Shown here: positions 8,920 through 17,042 of the stretch, in pieces
Layout of the letters: the number at the start of each line of letters is the position of its first letter
Position numbering within the stretch: the stretch's first letter is position 1
From: Nakamurella sp. PAMC28650
Lineage (GTDB): Bacteria > Actinomycetota > Actinomycetes > Mycobacteriales > Nakamurellaceae
Reading direction: 5' to 3'
Assembly: GCF_014303395.1 (NCBI RefSeq)
Contig: NZ_CP060298.1
Coordinates: forward strand, 1-64,000
DNA: 64,000 nucleotides
Translations under genes and position numbers: made by a program
Notes under the pieces: model-generated
What the model was told of the DNA's origin: nothing
Databases searched by the model: none
Seen by the model: the letters and a program-made list of their open reading frames with translations, nothing else

Positions 8920-9380
8920 GGCAGCAAGCGCAGGGATCTCAGGATCGCATCGAACACCGGCAGGTCCCGGTTCTCGAGAGCGCGCGCGGTCGCGGCGTCC
9001 GCGACCAGCATCCGGGTGCTGGAGGCCCAGAGGTAGGCCTGGAGTTGACTCACCGGTTCGCCCTCGTCACGCCGGTAGTGCAGCACGGTCACGTCGACGA
9101 AGCTGGACAGCACGAATCTGTCGACCGACAGCTGCTCGTACCCCGGCGCCGTCAGTGCGATCCGGTGCACCGCCTGCTCACGGAAGACGGTGAACCACTC
9201 CTCGCCGTCGGATTCCGGTTCACCCTGCAGCAGGGTGAAACTCGGCCGCCGCCCGTTCGCCTCGGGTCCGTACAACCGGATGCGGTTCTCGTCGCCGTCG
9301 ATGTTCCACCCTAGGGGCACCAGCAGCGAGATCCCCAGATCGAGCCGGGCCATGCTGCCCATCGGCACGTCGATGCTCAC
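8913..9380 (-). CDS. Small eCIS-associated protein, DcrB/PsbP-like fold suspected
   Basis: A soluble protein of about 155 aa, last gene of the ATPase-cargo block. GTG 9380 overlaps the previous stop as GTGA and is preferred; a start at 9425 would overlap the neighbour by 49 bp. The sequence runs as strand-rich blocks: ISLLVPLGWNID, RPSFTLLQGEPES, then VTVLHYRRDEGEPVSQLQAYL, ending in a helix-strand IF-DAILRSLRLLPV. An opening 'GW.-..' strand and a closing 'ILRSL' helix recall DcrB/DUF1795 and Mog1/PsbP-like proteins. This is a pattern impression, not a database match. DUF1795 proteins act as effector chaperones in type VI secretion, so a cargo chaperone or immunity role is possible but unproven. 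Confidence 0.55.
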   Translation of the reverse strand: MSIDVPMGSMARLDLGISLLVPLGWNIDGDENRIRLYGPEANGRRPSFTLLQGEPESDGEEWFTVFREQAVHRIALTAPGYEQLSVDRFVLSSFVDVTVLHYRRDEGEPVSQLQAYLWASSTRMLVADAATARALENRDLPVFDAILRSLRLLPV

Positions 9381-9934
9381 AGGAACCGGCACGAGGACAC
9401 CGCTTCGTCGTAGACGTGCGTCCATCGTGCGCGCTCGGACCAGGGCGCGAAACCGGTGATGGTGCAGATCCTGCCGTCGAAGGCCGCAGCGGTGAAGTGC
9501 ACCAGCACATCATCGCCGTCCGGCCCGCTGATCGGCGTCGAACCGGTGACGCCGTCGGGCAGGTGCACGAGCACGGTGGCCGTCGGGCAGTCGTCCACCG
9601 TGGCACTGCGTTCCTCGAGCAGGTCACCGTCGGCGTTCGCGAACGCCTCGACGACCTGCAGCACGGCGGCTGCACCGTCCGCCGGCGAGATCGACGACAG
9701 CGCCGAGACGACCAATCGGGCGAGTACCTCCTCGTCGTCGTCGTCACGCCACTCGTACTGGGCGCTGGTGGCGTCCTGCAGGCCGGATTCGAACCCCGGC
9801 GGCAGCTCGAGGGACACACCGGTGGCCGGACTGTAGAAGTGGATCAGGGTGGGTACATCCACGGAGGATGACGGCCTTTCTCGTGCGGCGCTGCTGGCGG
9901 ACGGCTGCTGGCGGACGGGACCGGGCGGGCTCAA
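9377..9934 (-). CDS. Small eCIS-associated protein, paralogue-like companion
   Basis: A soluble protein of about 185 aa starting at TTG 9934, which overlaps the cargo stop as TTGA. A shorter start at GTG 9862 would remove a low-complexity N-terminus (PPGPVRQQPSASS) and begin at VDVPTLIHFYSP; neither has a strong Shine-Dalgarno site. The core begins FYSPATGVSLELPPGFE, carries an acidic stretch (EWRDDDDEE near residue 63) and ends with a helix containing THVYDEAVSSCRFL. Its order of strands and final helix resembles the next gene, suggesting an ancient duplication. Tight coupling to the DUF4157 gene suggests it acts on that protein. Function unknown. Confidence 0.6.
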   Translation of the reverse strand: MSPPGPVRQQPSASSAARERPSSSVDVPTLIHFYSPATGVSLELPPGFESGLQDATSAQYEWRDDDDEEVLARLVVSALSSISPADGAAAVLQVVEAFANADGDLLEERSATVDDCPTATVLVHLPDGVTGSTPISGPDGDDVLVHFTAAAFDGRICTITGFAPWSERARWTHVYDEAVSSCRFL

Positions 9935-12900
9935 CCGGCGATCTTGAGCACCGTCACCTTGCCCCCGGAGACGACGACCTCCTTCAGCTTGTCACCGAAG
10001 GCGAGCGTGATGGCCTTGGCGATCAACTCGTCGACGGGGGTGACGGTCGCGCCCGCACCCGCCCAGGCGCGCGCTGCCTTGTCGATGACGGCCTGCAGCG
10101 CGGTCAACGTCGGCCGCTTCTTGTAGAAGGTCGTGGCCAACGCTTCCATCGGCGACTTGAGCGCCCCGAGCACGACTTCGTCCTTCTTGTCGTCCGCAGC
10201 CTTCGCCCGCAGGTCCATCAACATCGTCATGTCGGCACCGACGCCGGACAGGTTCCCGGAATCGTCGACCCGGCTCGCGGTGAAAAAACCCTCCGACGCG
10301 TTCGAGACCGCCAGCATCAGTTCGGCTTTCGCGTCCTCGAAGGCGAGTTCGCCGCTGAACCCGGAGATTCCGGCCGTGATGATCTTCTGCACCTCGCCGA
10401 CGGTCGGCACGCCACGGGGATCGGCCTTGATCCTGGTGAAGTAGGCGACGAGTTGGTCGTAGACGGCATTGCGGACGTGGTATCGACGCTTGTTGCCGTC
10501 CTCCTCACCGAAAGCCGTTCCGACACGGGCCTTGTCGGATTTCACCTTGTCCTTGACGTTCTTCGTCTTGGTGTCCGACACCACCATCCTGACCTGGCCA
10601 CCGTCGATCTGGAGATGGTTGATGGTGTCGCCGAACGCCTGCTGGGCAAGCTCGGCGAGTTTCGCGTCGGCCTCCGTCATGGCCGCCGGGTCGGCACCGA
10701 CCTTCTTGAAGGCATCGGTGACGATCGTCTGGACCTCCTCGGACTTGACGCCGTTCTCGCCCTTCCTCGCCTTCTTGGCCGCATACTCGGTGAACTTCTT
10801 GGCCGCCGCGGCATAGACGAGCTGCCGCGCTGCAGCAGCCTTGTCGTTCGAGTGGCCTTCCTTGATCGCCTTCGGATCGGCCTTGTCCAGCACCGTGATG
10901 GTGCCTCCGTCGACGGTCAGCGAGATCGCGGCCGCACCGAGACCGTCCTTGACGGCCTGGGCGATCCGGGCGTCCATCGCCTTCTGGTCCGCCGTGTTCA
11001 GGCCCGCGTTCAGCTTCTTCACCTGACCGGCCATCTCCTTGTTGATGACCTCGCCCTTGATGCCGGCCTCGCCCTGCCCGGCCTTCTTCGCTGCATAGGC
11101 GGCGCACATCCCGGTGATCTCCGCCAGCAACTGCTTGCGAGGACCCTCCACCGTGGCGTCGGCCGCTGCTTTGTCCTTGTCGCCGACGGCTTTGGCGTCG
11201 AACTTGAACGACCCCGGCACACCGGCCCTGATGGTGAAGCCGGAGATCAACCCGGCGTAGACCTCTTCCACCACGGTGGCCATCTCGGCGTCGGCCTCGT
11301 CCGGGGTGCGCGCGGCGCTGACCTTCGGGTAGTGCTTGGCGATGACCGACTTCATCATCTCCGGGTCTGGCATGTTCTGGCCGCCGGAGGCGACCTTGCC
11401 CACCTGGGTGCTCAGCGCGGCGCGGAAGGCGGCCAGGGTGGTGTCCTGCTGGTTCTTCTTGCGAATACCGGCGATCTCGGTGAAGGCGGCGGGCTGGAAC
11501 CTGTCGATCACCCCACCCTTGATCCCGATCGACTTGAGCAACGGCCCGAATGCCTCGATGGCGGCCTTGGTGATGCCGGCGTCGGTCTCTCCGTAGACCA
11601 GGTCCATCCCGATCTGGCCACGGCGGTGATCCAGGATCTCCTGTACCCGTTCCTTCTTGATGCCGTTCGAGCCGCCGCTCATCTTCTTGCTGGCGTAGCC
11701 GCGGAAATCGGCGATGTAGGCGTCGTAGCCCCGTGTGATCAGCCCGATGGCCACGAGTTGGTCGACGACCGGCTGTCGGTCGATCTTCCCGGCCGACTCA
11801 CCGATGGTGACGGTGGACCGGTTGATCGCATCGTTGACCTCGCCGTAGATTGCCAGGCCGAGAGCGACGAAGTCCAGCTCGGCGGCCAGATCAGCGCCGA
11901 ATCCGACGCCGAACACCGCCTTGGCACCGAACTTGATCGAGAGCTTGCCGTTCTTGAAGACGAATTGACCCTCGGCCTTGCCGCCGATGCCCGCATCGAC
12001 CGTCACGGTGCCGGTGGCGGCAAAGATGGTGCGGCCCTTGCTCGTCCACTGCACCGAGCCCTTGGCCTCGGCCGACGCACCGGCGAAGGCTTCCGCCTTG
12101 CCGCTGACCTCGACGCCCGTCAGGCTGATCGAGATCTTTCCGGACGCCGACGCCTTGAGGCCGGCGAAGGCCTCTCCCTCCAGTGCCGCCGTGACCTCCT
12201 GATTGCTCAGCTTCGCCGTGAGCGAGCCCTTCCCGGAGATCTCGGCCCCGGCCATGGCCTCGGCCTTGCCGGCGATGGAGACGCCGGTGGCACTGGCCTT
12301 CACCGCACCTTCGGCACTGGCCCTGACGCCGGCGAACCCGGCGGCCTCGACTGCGGCGATCACCTGGAGCGGGCCGATCCCGACGAAACCGGAGGCCTCG
12401 CCCTTGAACTCGACGCCGGCCTTCGCGAACGCCGACAGCGCGGCTTCCAACTTCGGGATCTTCCCGCTGCGATCGATCTTTGCGCTGCCGGAAATCCCGG
12501 CGGAAGCCCCGATACCGCCCTCGATGGAGGCCTTCCCGCCCATCTTCGCCGGCCCGCGGGACATCTCGCCGGAAGCCTCGGCCTTGCCGAACGCGCCGGT
12601 CCTCGCGCACGCCTCGAACGCCGCGGACAGCTCTTCCGGCGTCGCCGTCTGGATCAGCGCGATGTAGGCCTCGGCACCGGCCATTCCGGAGGCCTCCGCC
12701 TTGCCTTTCCTGGTCGTCCTGCCGTCGAACGAATCGTGCTCCCCCGATGCTTCACCCCACACCCCGGCGACCGCCTTGTGGGTCGTGGTGTTCTTGCCGT
12801 CCTTGGATTCCTTCTTCGTCCCGGCGTACGTGCCGGTGCCCTGCCCGAAGGAGCTTCCCGCCTCCTTGACGTCCGTCCCCTCGCGCCGCAGCACCGATCG

Positions 12901-13650
12901 GTCCAGCACCGAGCGCCGCAGGGCGCCGTCGACGGGAGGGCAGTCGCAGTTGCCGTGACGATGATTGCCGGGGCCGACCGGGTCGCCGCTCGCACGGCCC
13001 GTCCCGCTCCCGCCGGCCTGACGGCGCAGGGCCGACCGCAGGGCCGACATGGCGCCGTCTGCCGCGCGATCGGCGGCCGCCTCGGCCGGATCATCTGCCC
13101 GGCCGACGGTCAGGCCGGCACCGGATCCGGGGTCGGCGCCGGTCCGCTGCGCCGCGACGTGACCCAGCTCGTGGGCGATCAGCCGCTGACCATCCGGTGC
13201 CGCCGGCTTGAACCGTCCTGGCGCGAAATAGACGTCGTCACCGTGCGTGAACGCGTGCGAGCCGAGAGCCCCGGCAATTTCCCCGGCCTCGGTGTCACGG
13301 TGGACGCGGACGCCGGAGAAATCCTGCCCGTAGTGCTCGCCGAGGGCGCCGGAAAGGTCGGTCGGCAACTCGTCGCCGCTGCCCGCCCGACGCCGCAGGG
13401 CCGCCGAGATACCGTCCCGGACCTGGCTTCCGCCCAGCGGATCGGCCGACACGGTCGACCGCCGCCGCAGATCGGAGGTTCGACGCAAAGACGCCGTCAC
13501 GTAGAGGATCTCGCCACCGGGGGCGGGGCGGAAGGGATCGGCGAGGACTCCGGAGACCCCGCCGGCCGGCCCTGCGGAGTCGGGTTCTCCAGCAGCGGAT
13601 TCCAGGGGCTCATCCCGCCGTCGGGTAGTGGCAGCACGCTCGATCAGCAT
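9931..13650 (-). CDS. Giant DUF4157 (eCIS-core) protein, candidate eCIS cargo
   Basis: About 1239 aa from ATG 13650 (TTG 13656 is possible). Residue numbers here count from the TTG. Residues about 95-175 form a DUF4157 domain with the zinc-protease-like motif HELGH at 162-166, preceded by GVRVHRD and FTHGDDVYFAPG. DUF4157 is known to be strongly associated with eCIS loci. Residues about 300-590 are unusually rich in Gly/Ala/Ser/Lys, built from short KAEASG, GKAEAFAGAS and GVSIAG-type units. Residues about 620-1241 contain six diverged modules of 80-105 aa (helix, 'EVQ.II..', helix ending 'AFGD/AV', then a strand 'IDGG.V.VL'). No signal peptide. It lies between the AAA+ ATPase and two small coupled genes. 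It could be a secreted effector, a pore-forming or scaffold protein; the repeats are not a recognised toxin domain. Confidence 0.85.
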   Translation of the reverse strand: MLIERAATTRRRDEPLESAAGEPDSAGPAGGVSGVLADPFRPAPGGEILYVTASLRRTSDLRRRSTVSADPLGGSQVRDGISAALRRRAGSGDELPTDLSGALGEHYGQDFSGVRVHRDTEAGEIAGALGSHAFTHGDDVYFAPGRFKPAAPDGQRLIAHELGHVAAQRTGADPGSGAGLTVGRADDPAEAAADRAADGAMSALRSALRRQAGGSGTGRASGDPVGPGNHRHGNCDCPPVDGALRRSVLDRSVLRREGTDVKEAGSSFGQGTGTYAGTKKESKDGKNTTTHKAVAGVWGEASGEHDSFDGRTTRKGKAEASGMAGAEAYIALIQTATPEELSAAFEACARTGAFGKAEASGEMSRGPAKMGGKASIEGGIGASAGISGSAKIDRSGKIPKLEAALSAFAKAGVEFKGEASGFVGIGPLQVIAAVEAAGFAGVRASAEGAVKASATGVSIAGKAEAMAGAEISGKGSLTAKLSNQEVTAALEGEAFAGLKASASGKISISLTGVEVSGKAEAFAGASAEAKGSVQWTSKGRTIFAATGTVTVDAGIGGKAEGQFVFKNGKLSIKFGAKAVFGVGFGADLAAELDFVALGLAIYGEVNDAINRSTVTIGESAGKIDRQPVVDQLVAIGLITRGYDAYIADFRGYASKKMSGGSNGIKKERVQEILDHRRGQIGMDLVYGETDAGITKAAIEAFGPLLKSIGIKGGVIDRFQPAAFTEIAGIRKKNQQDTTLAAFRAALSTQVGKVASGGQNMPDPEMMKSVIAKHYPKVSAARTPDEADAEMATVVEEVYAGLISGFTIRAGVPGSFKFDAKAVGDKDKAAADATVEGPRKQLLAEITGMCAAYAAKKAGQGEAGIKGEVINKEMAGQVKKLNAGLNTADQKAMDARIAQAVKDGLGAAAISLTVDGGTITVLDKADPKAIKEGHSNDKAAAARQLVYAAAAKKFTEYAAKKARKGENGVKSEEVQTIVTDAFKKVGADPAAMTEADAKLAELAQQAFGDTINHLQIDGGQVRMVVSDTKTKNVKDKVKSDKARVGTAFGEEDGNKRRYHVRNAVYDQLVAYFTRIKADPRGVPTVGEVQKIITAGISGFSGELAFEDAKAELMLAVSNASEGFFTASRVDDSGNLSGVGADMTMLMDLRAKAADDKKDEVVLGALKSPMEALATTFYKKRPTLTALQAVIDKAARAWAGAGATVTPVDELIAKAITLAFGDKLKEVVVSGGKVTVLKIAG

Positions 13651-13795
13651 GGACAAGACACACCGTGACCGTTCCCCGGCGACTGCCGGTCAACGCAATA
13701 GGAGACTTAGGACTTTAGTCCGCGGAGGCGCACCAGCGCGTCCACCGGTGGAGGGACAGCGATTCCCGCACGGGTGACAAAGAACGGTCCGCGTG

Positions 13796-15805
13796 TCACA
13801 GCAGGGCGGCGGGGGCGCGGCGACCGAGTTTCGCGTATTCGCGAAGAGCGGCCGCCAGCAGATGCCGGGCACCGACGCCGGTTCCGTCGATGGCTGCGTC
13901 GTAGGCGGCGGCCAGCACGATGTTGCGCAGGTCGCCGCCGGCCAGTTCGACCGTCGCGGCCAGATGGTCCAGATCGATCGGGTCGTCCTGATCGAGATCG
14001 CCTACCCGGCTGAGCAACTGCGTCAGGAGGGACCGCCTGGTGGGCACATCGGGGTCGGGAAAATGCACGATGAAATGCATCCGCCGGGCGAAGGCGGCAT
14101 CGAGATTGCCCCGCAGGTTGGTGGCCAGGACGGTGATGCCGTTGAAGTGCTCCATTCGTTGCAGCAGATAGGAGACCTCCTGGTTGGCATACCGATCCTT
14201 GGCGTCCTTCACCTCGCTGCGGCTGCCGAACAGCGCGTCCGCCTCGTCGAAGAACAGCACCACGTTCAGGCTCTCGGCTTCGGCGAACACTTTCTCCAGA
14301 TTCTTCTCGGTCTCGCCGATGTACTTGTCGATGACCCCGGACAGGTCGACCTGCATGAGGTCCAGGCCTGCGGTATCGGCGATGACGTGGGCGGCGAGGG
14401 TCTTCCCCGTGCCGGGCCCGCCGGTGAACAGCGCCGCGATCCCGGTGCCCTTGCCGCCGGCCCCGTGCACCTGCCCGCGGGAGATCACGCTGTCCCGCAA
14501 ACGGACCCAGGCGCCCAACCGGTGCAGTGACGCCAGCGTGTCGGCCGGTAGTTGGAGATCGGCATAGCTCGTCCTGGTGGTGCCGAATCCCGGACGGATC
14601 CGGCCGGCACCACCGAGCAACCGGACGGTCTCGGCCACCAGCGCCGCGTCCGGCGGTTGCGCGATCAGCGAGGCCTGCGCGACGACGTGCCGACCTGCCG
14701 CGGCGATCTGCTCCGGTGTCAGCCGGTAGGAGGCGAGCAGATCGGCCGGCACCTCGTCGGCGCTCACGTGCCGGCGCCACAGGGCGATCCGCTGGGCCGG
14801 TTCCAGCGGGCTGGCCCTGACCACCACGGGGAGTTCGGCACGCCAGTTCGGGTTCCACCGGCACCGGCCCACCAGCACCACCGGAACCGGCGCCGCGGAC
14901 AGCAACGCCACGACCCCGGAGGCGGTCTCGTCGACGGTGAGCAGTTCGGCCGAGGCCAGCACCAGCCCGGTTGCCAGCAGACCAGCGCGACGCACCGCAT
15001 GGAGCGCGGCTTCCATCAGGCCGACCCCGGACGGGCGAAGGGCAAGATCGAAGACCGTGCAGGCGATCTCGGCGCGGGAGAAGGCAGCCACCGAGGTCGA
15101 GACACCGGCAGCTCCGGCCGGATCCTCGACCCAGCACAGTCCGACGGCAGCGTCGAGGGCGGTCGCCAACTGCTGGGCAGCCGGTCCGGCCGGCAGGAGA
15201 TCCTGCCCGGCCACGTGGATCTCCATGGCCTGCGAGATCGGCTCTGCCACCGGATGTCCCACCAGAGCGCCGACGACATCCTCCCCCACCACGACGGAAC
15301 GGGAGAGGTTCAACGCCCCCGGTTCCACCTGCAGCAACCCCCACCGGCGCAGCGGACCCGTCTGGCCGAGCAACGCCCTTCCTCTGCCGGAGAGCAGCGG
15401 AATGCCGGCCAACTCGAGGATCAGCGCGACGGATGCCGGCTGCGGGGAAGCAGCACCCAGCAACAATCCGAAGGACCGGGCGAAATTCGGGTCGAGGTCC
15501 GGCGCAGCGGCGGCGAGCAACAGGTCCCCCTCCGCATCGCCGAGACCAAAAACAGCGCCCACTCTGCTCAGGTGACCGCCGATATTCGAGGAATCAGCAC
15601 GATCGAGATCGGTCGACGAACCCGCGCCCGTATTCCGCTCACCCGCGGTCACCATTTCTGCGCCTGCGTCGAGGAATGGATCGGCATCCGGGTGATCACA
15701 AGTCAATGCGGCATCCAGTGCCAGCCATTGCGGCTCCTGGGTGAGTCCGCGTCGCGTCCCCGCACGCCGGACAGCAGCCCAGACATCTGCCAGCACATCG
15801 CTCAT
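13796..15805 (-). CDS. AAA+ ATPase of contractile injection system (Afp15/Pvc15-type)
   Basis: A protein of about 669 aa. The last 240 residues form one AAA+ domain: Walker A GGPGTGKT near residues 465-472, Walker B VVLFFDEAD near 518-526, a sensor-1 ATN near 564 and arginine-finger-like FARRMHF near 575-581. The N-terminal 430 residues are a degenerate, Ala/Leu-rich AAA-like half seen in eCIS ATPases. ATG 15805 is chosen because it overlaps the stop of a small upstream ORF as ATGA and has GGTGG 5 bases ahead; GTG 15814 is the alternative. In the Afp/PVC systems this ATPase is required for particle assembly or cargo loading. Here it is followed after 145 bp by the DUF4157 protein, supporting a cargo-handling job. 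Confidence 0.93.
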   Translation of the reverse strand: MSDVLADVWAAVRRAGTRRGLTQEPQWLALDAALTCDHPDADPFLDAGAEMVTAGERNTGAGSSTDLDRADSSNIGGHLSRVGAVFGLGDAEGDLLLAAAAPDLDPNFARSFGLLLGAASPQPASVALILELAGIPLLSGRGRALLGQTGPLRRWGLLQVEPGALNLSRSVVVGEDVVGALVGHPVAEPISQAMEIHVAGQDLLPAGPAAQQLATALDAAVGLCWVEDPAGAAGVSTSVAAFSRAEIACTVFDLALRPSGVGLMEAALHAVRRAGLLATGLVLASAELLTVDETASGVVALLSAAPVPVVLVGRCRWNPNWRAELPVVVRASPLEPAQRIALWRRHVSADEVPADLLASYRLTPEQIAAAGRHVVAQASLIAQPPDAALVAETVRLLGGAGRIRPGFGTTRTSYADLQLPADTLASLHRLGAWVRLRDSVISRGQVHGAGGKGTGIAALFTGGPGTGKTLAAHVIADTAGLDLMQVDLSGVIDKYIGETEKNLEKVFAEAESLNVVLFFDEADALFGSRSEVKDAKDRYANQEVSYLLQRMEHFNGITVLATNLRGNLDAAFARRMHFIVHFPDPDVPTRRSLLTQLLSRVGDLDQDDPIDLDHLAATVELAGGDLRNIVLAAAYDAAIDGTGVGARHLLAAALREYAKLGRRAPAALL

Positions 15806-16086
15806 GTCGACCACCGAGAATTCTCACCGAAGGGTGGTCCGGCGCAGACGCACCAGCGGATTCGTTGCCGTGAGCCGATACCCGGAACCTTTGCCACAGC
15901 TTCGCACACCCGACCGAGTTGCTTCGCCGGCCATCGGTCCGGTGTTCCTGCGTCGAAGGCGGGCCGCCGGGGGGACAGCCCTGCGCCGCCGGCGCCGCCT
16001 GCCACCGGCGGCGGGAACCGGCGGCGGGAACCGGCGGGGACGAGTTGTGCACCGACTGTTGCGAAATCGAAACCCGTCGAGGACAT
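15802..16086 (-). CDS. Small unknown protein coupled to the AAA+ ATPase
   Basis: A 94-aa ORF (MSSTGFDFATVGAQLVPAG...) starting at ATG 16086 with a perfect AAGGAG (complement of 16092-16097) 5 bases upstream. Its stop overlaps the ATPase ATG as ATGA, the usual sign of translational coupling. The middle is Arg/Pro/Gly-rich and contains three 13-bp direct repeats in the DNA (16004-16042); two Cys occur near the end (RWCVCAG). I do not recognise it. The alternative is that it is only a leader ORF that sets ATPase translation. Support rests on the ribosome site and overlap, not on homology. Confidence 0.5.
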   Translation of the reverse strand: MSSTGFDFATVGAQLVPAGSRRRFPPPVAGGAGGAGLSPRRPAFDAGTPDRWPAKQLGRVCEAVAKVPGIGSRQRIRWCVCAGPPFGENSRWST

Positions 16087-16440
16087 TTCCACTCCTTGGA
16101 GTAGTCACGGACCGTCGACGAACCTACGACCGCCATTCGAATCAGGAATTCAGCTGTTCGACATGTAGCACGTCGACATCCGCCACCCATTCGGTCGAAA
16201 GAGCCTATTCTGTGGCGCTGTCGATCACTCTCCGCATCGTTTCCGATCCCTGTACCGCGCTTTTTGTCTGCTTTACAGCTGGACGCGAGGGTCCGGACCC
16301 GTCAATGTGTGACTGGTCGGAGCGCACGCGGGCCAACACCCGGGAACGCACCCCGTCGTCACGCGTGCGCAGGTACGTGAAAGTGAAATCGACAACGCCG
16401 GATGCGGCCGTTCCGCCACCCTGCGAGGGAGCGTCAAGAA
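16087..16440. promoter_or_regulatory. Divergent control region of the eCIS locus
   Basis: A gap of 354 bp between the leftward ATPase block and the rightward DUF4255-anchor block. It is visibly richer in A/T than its surroundings around 16185-16285 (AAGAGCCTATTCTG, GCGCTTTTTGTCTGCTTTACAG), as expected for a divergent promoter. I find no convincing -35/-10 pair, no clear operator palindrome and no further gene. Confidence 0.4.
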
Positions 16441-17037
16441 GTGATCATCCCGACGATCGACACAGGTCTGGAAGCTCTGGTCCGCCAGGCGCTCCCCCTG
16501 CCGTCGGCGTTGGGGGACGTCTCGTTCGATTCACCCTCGGGCACCTGGTCGGCCCAGTTGAACCGCATCACCGTCAACCTCTTCCTGTTCGGCGTCGGCC
16601 GCTCGCCGCAACCCCCGCGCCCCTCCGTCGACCGGGAAGTCGACGGTCGGCTGCAGCGACGGGGACCACTGCCGATGCTGCAACTGCACTACCTGGTGTC
16701 CGCCTGGGCGGGTTCGGTCCGCGACGAACACCAGTTGATCGGCGACGTCCTGACCTCGTTCCTGCTGACCCAGGTGCTGCCGGCGGAGCATCTCCCGGCC
16801 GGCATGACGGCCGGGGTGCAGCTCTCGGTTGCCCCACACGACAACAACAGGGCCAAGGACGTCTGGTCGACGGTCGGCGGGACCATCAAACCGTCCTTCG
16901 AACTCGTGGTCACCACGGCCAGCGACGCACTCCCCTACGTCGACCTGCCGACCAGCATCGACCAGATCCAGCGCCTGCTGGCGCCGTACACGGCAGACCC
17001 GGAACCCCTGCGCCAGCCCCCCTTTGGGAGGAGCTGA
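16441..17037 (+). CDS. DUF4255 protein, Pvc16/Afp16-type tail terminator
   Basis: A 198-aa protein starting at GTG 16441 (VIIPTIDTGLEALVRQALP). The DUF4255/Pvc16_N pattern is clear. There is a short N-terminal strand-helix, then LNRITVNLFLFGVGR, the 'RRGPLPMLQLHYLVSAWAG' strand, 'RDEHQLIGDVLTSFL' helix, and late 'KPSFELVVTT'. In Afp-type particles this protein caps the sheath-tube end and fixes length. GAGGGAG lies about 10 bases upstream. A longer frame from 16402 lacks a better start. It is the first gene of the plus-strand block and ends 5 bases before the first anchor protein, so its product is probably made together with the anchors. Confidence 0.92.
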   Translation: MIIPTIDTGLEALVRQALPLPSALGDVSFDSPSGTWSAQLNRITVNLFLFGVGRSPQPPRPSVDREVDGRLQRRGPLPMLQLHYLVSAWAGSVRDEHQLIGDVLTSFLLTQVLPAEHLPAGMTAGVQLSVAPHDNNRAKDVWSTVGGTIKPSFELVVTTASDALPYVDLPTSIDQIQRLLAPYTADPEPLRQPPFGRS

Positions 17038-17042
17038 CCGGC

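Noticed and set aside
9931..13650. Simple secreted zinc protease
   Set aside because: HELGH belongs to a DUF4157 domain in a protein with no signal peptide and with eCIS neighbours; the rest is non-protease repeat.
9868..13668. Uninterrupted plus-strand frame of over 1200 codons opposite the DUF4157 gene
   Set aside because: It is antisense to a well-supported gene with a known domain, has an Arg/Leu/Asp-rich shadow composition and no domain; high GC gives long antisense frames.
15741..17042. Long upstream extension of the anchor 1 frame
   Set aside because: It runs antisense to the ATPase start and through the DUF4255 gene in another frame. The GTG at 17043 has its own ribosome site and begins the conserved Ig-like head.
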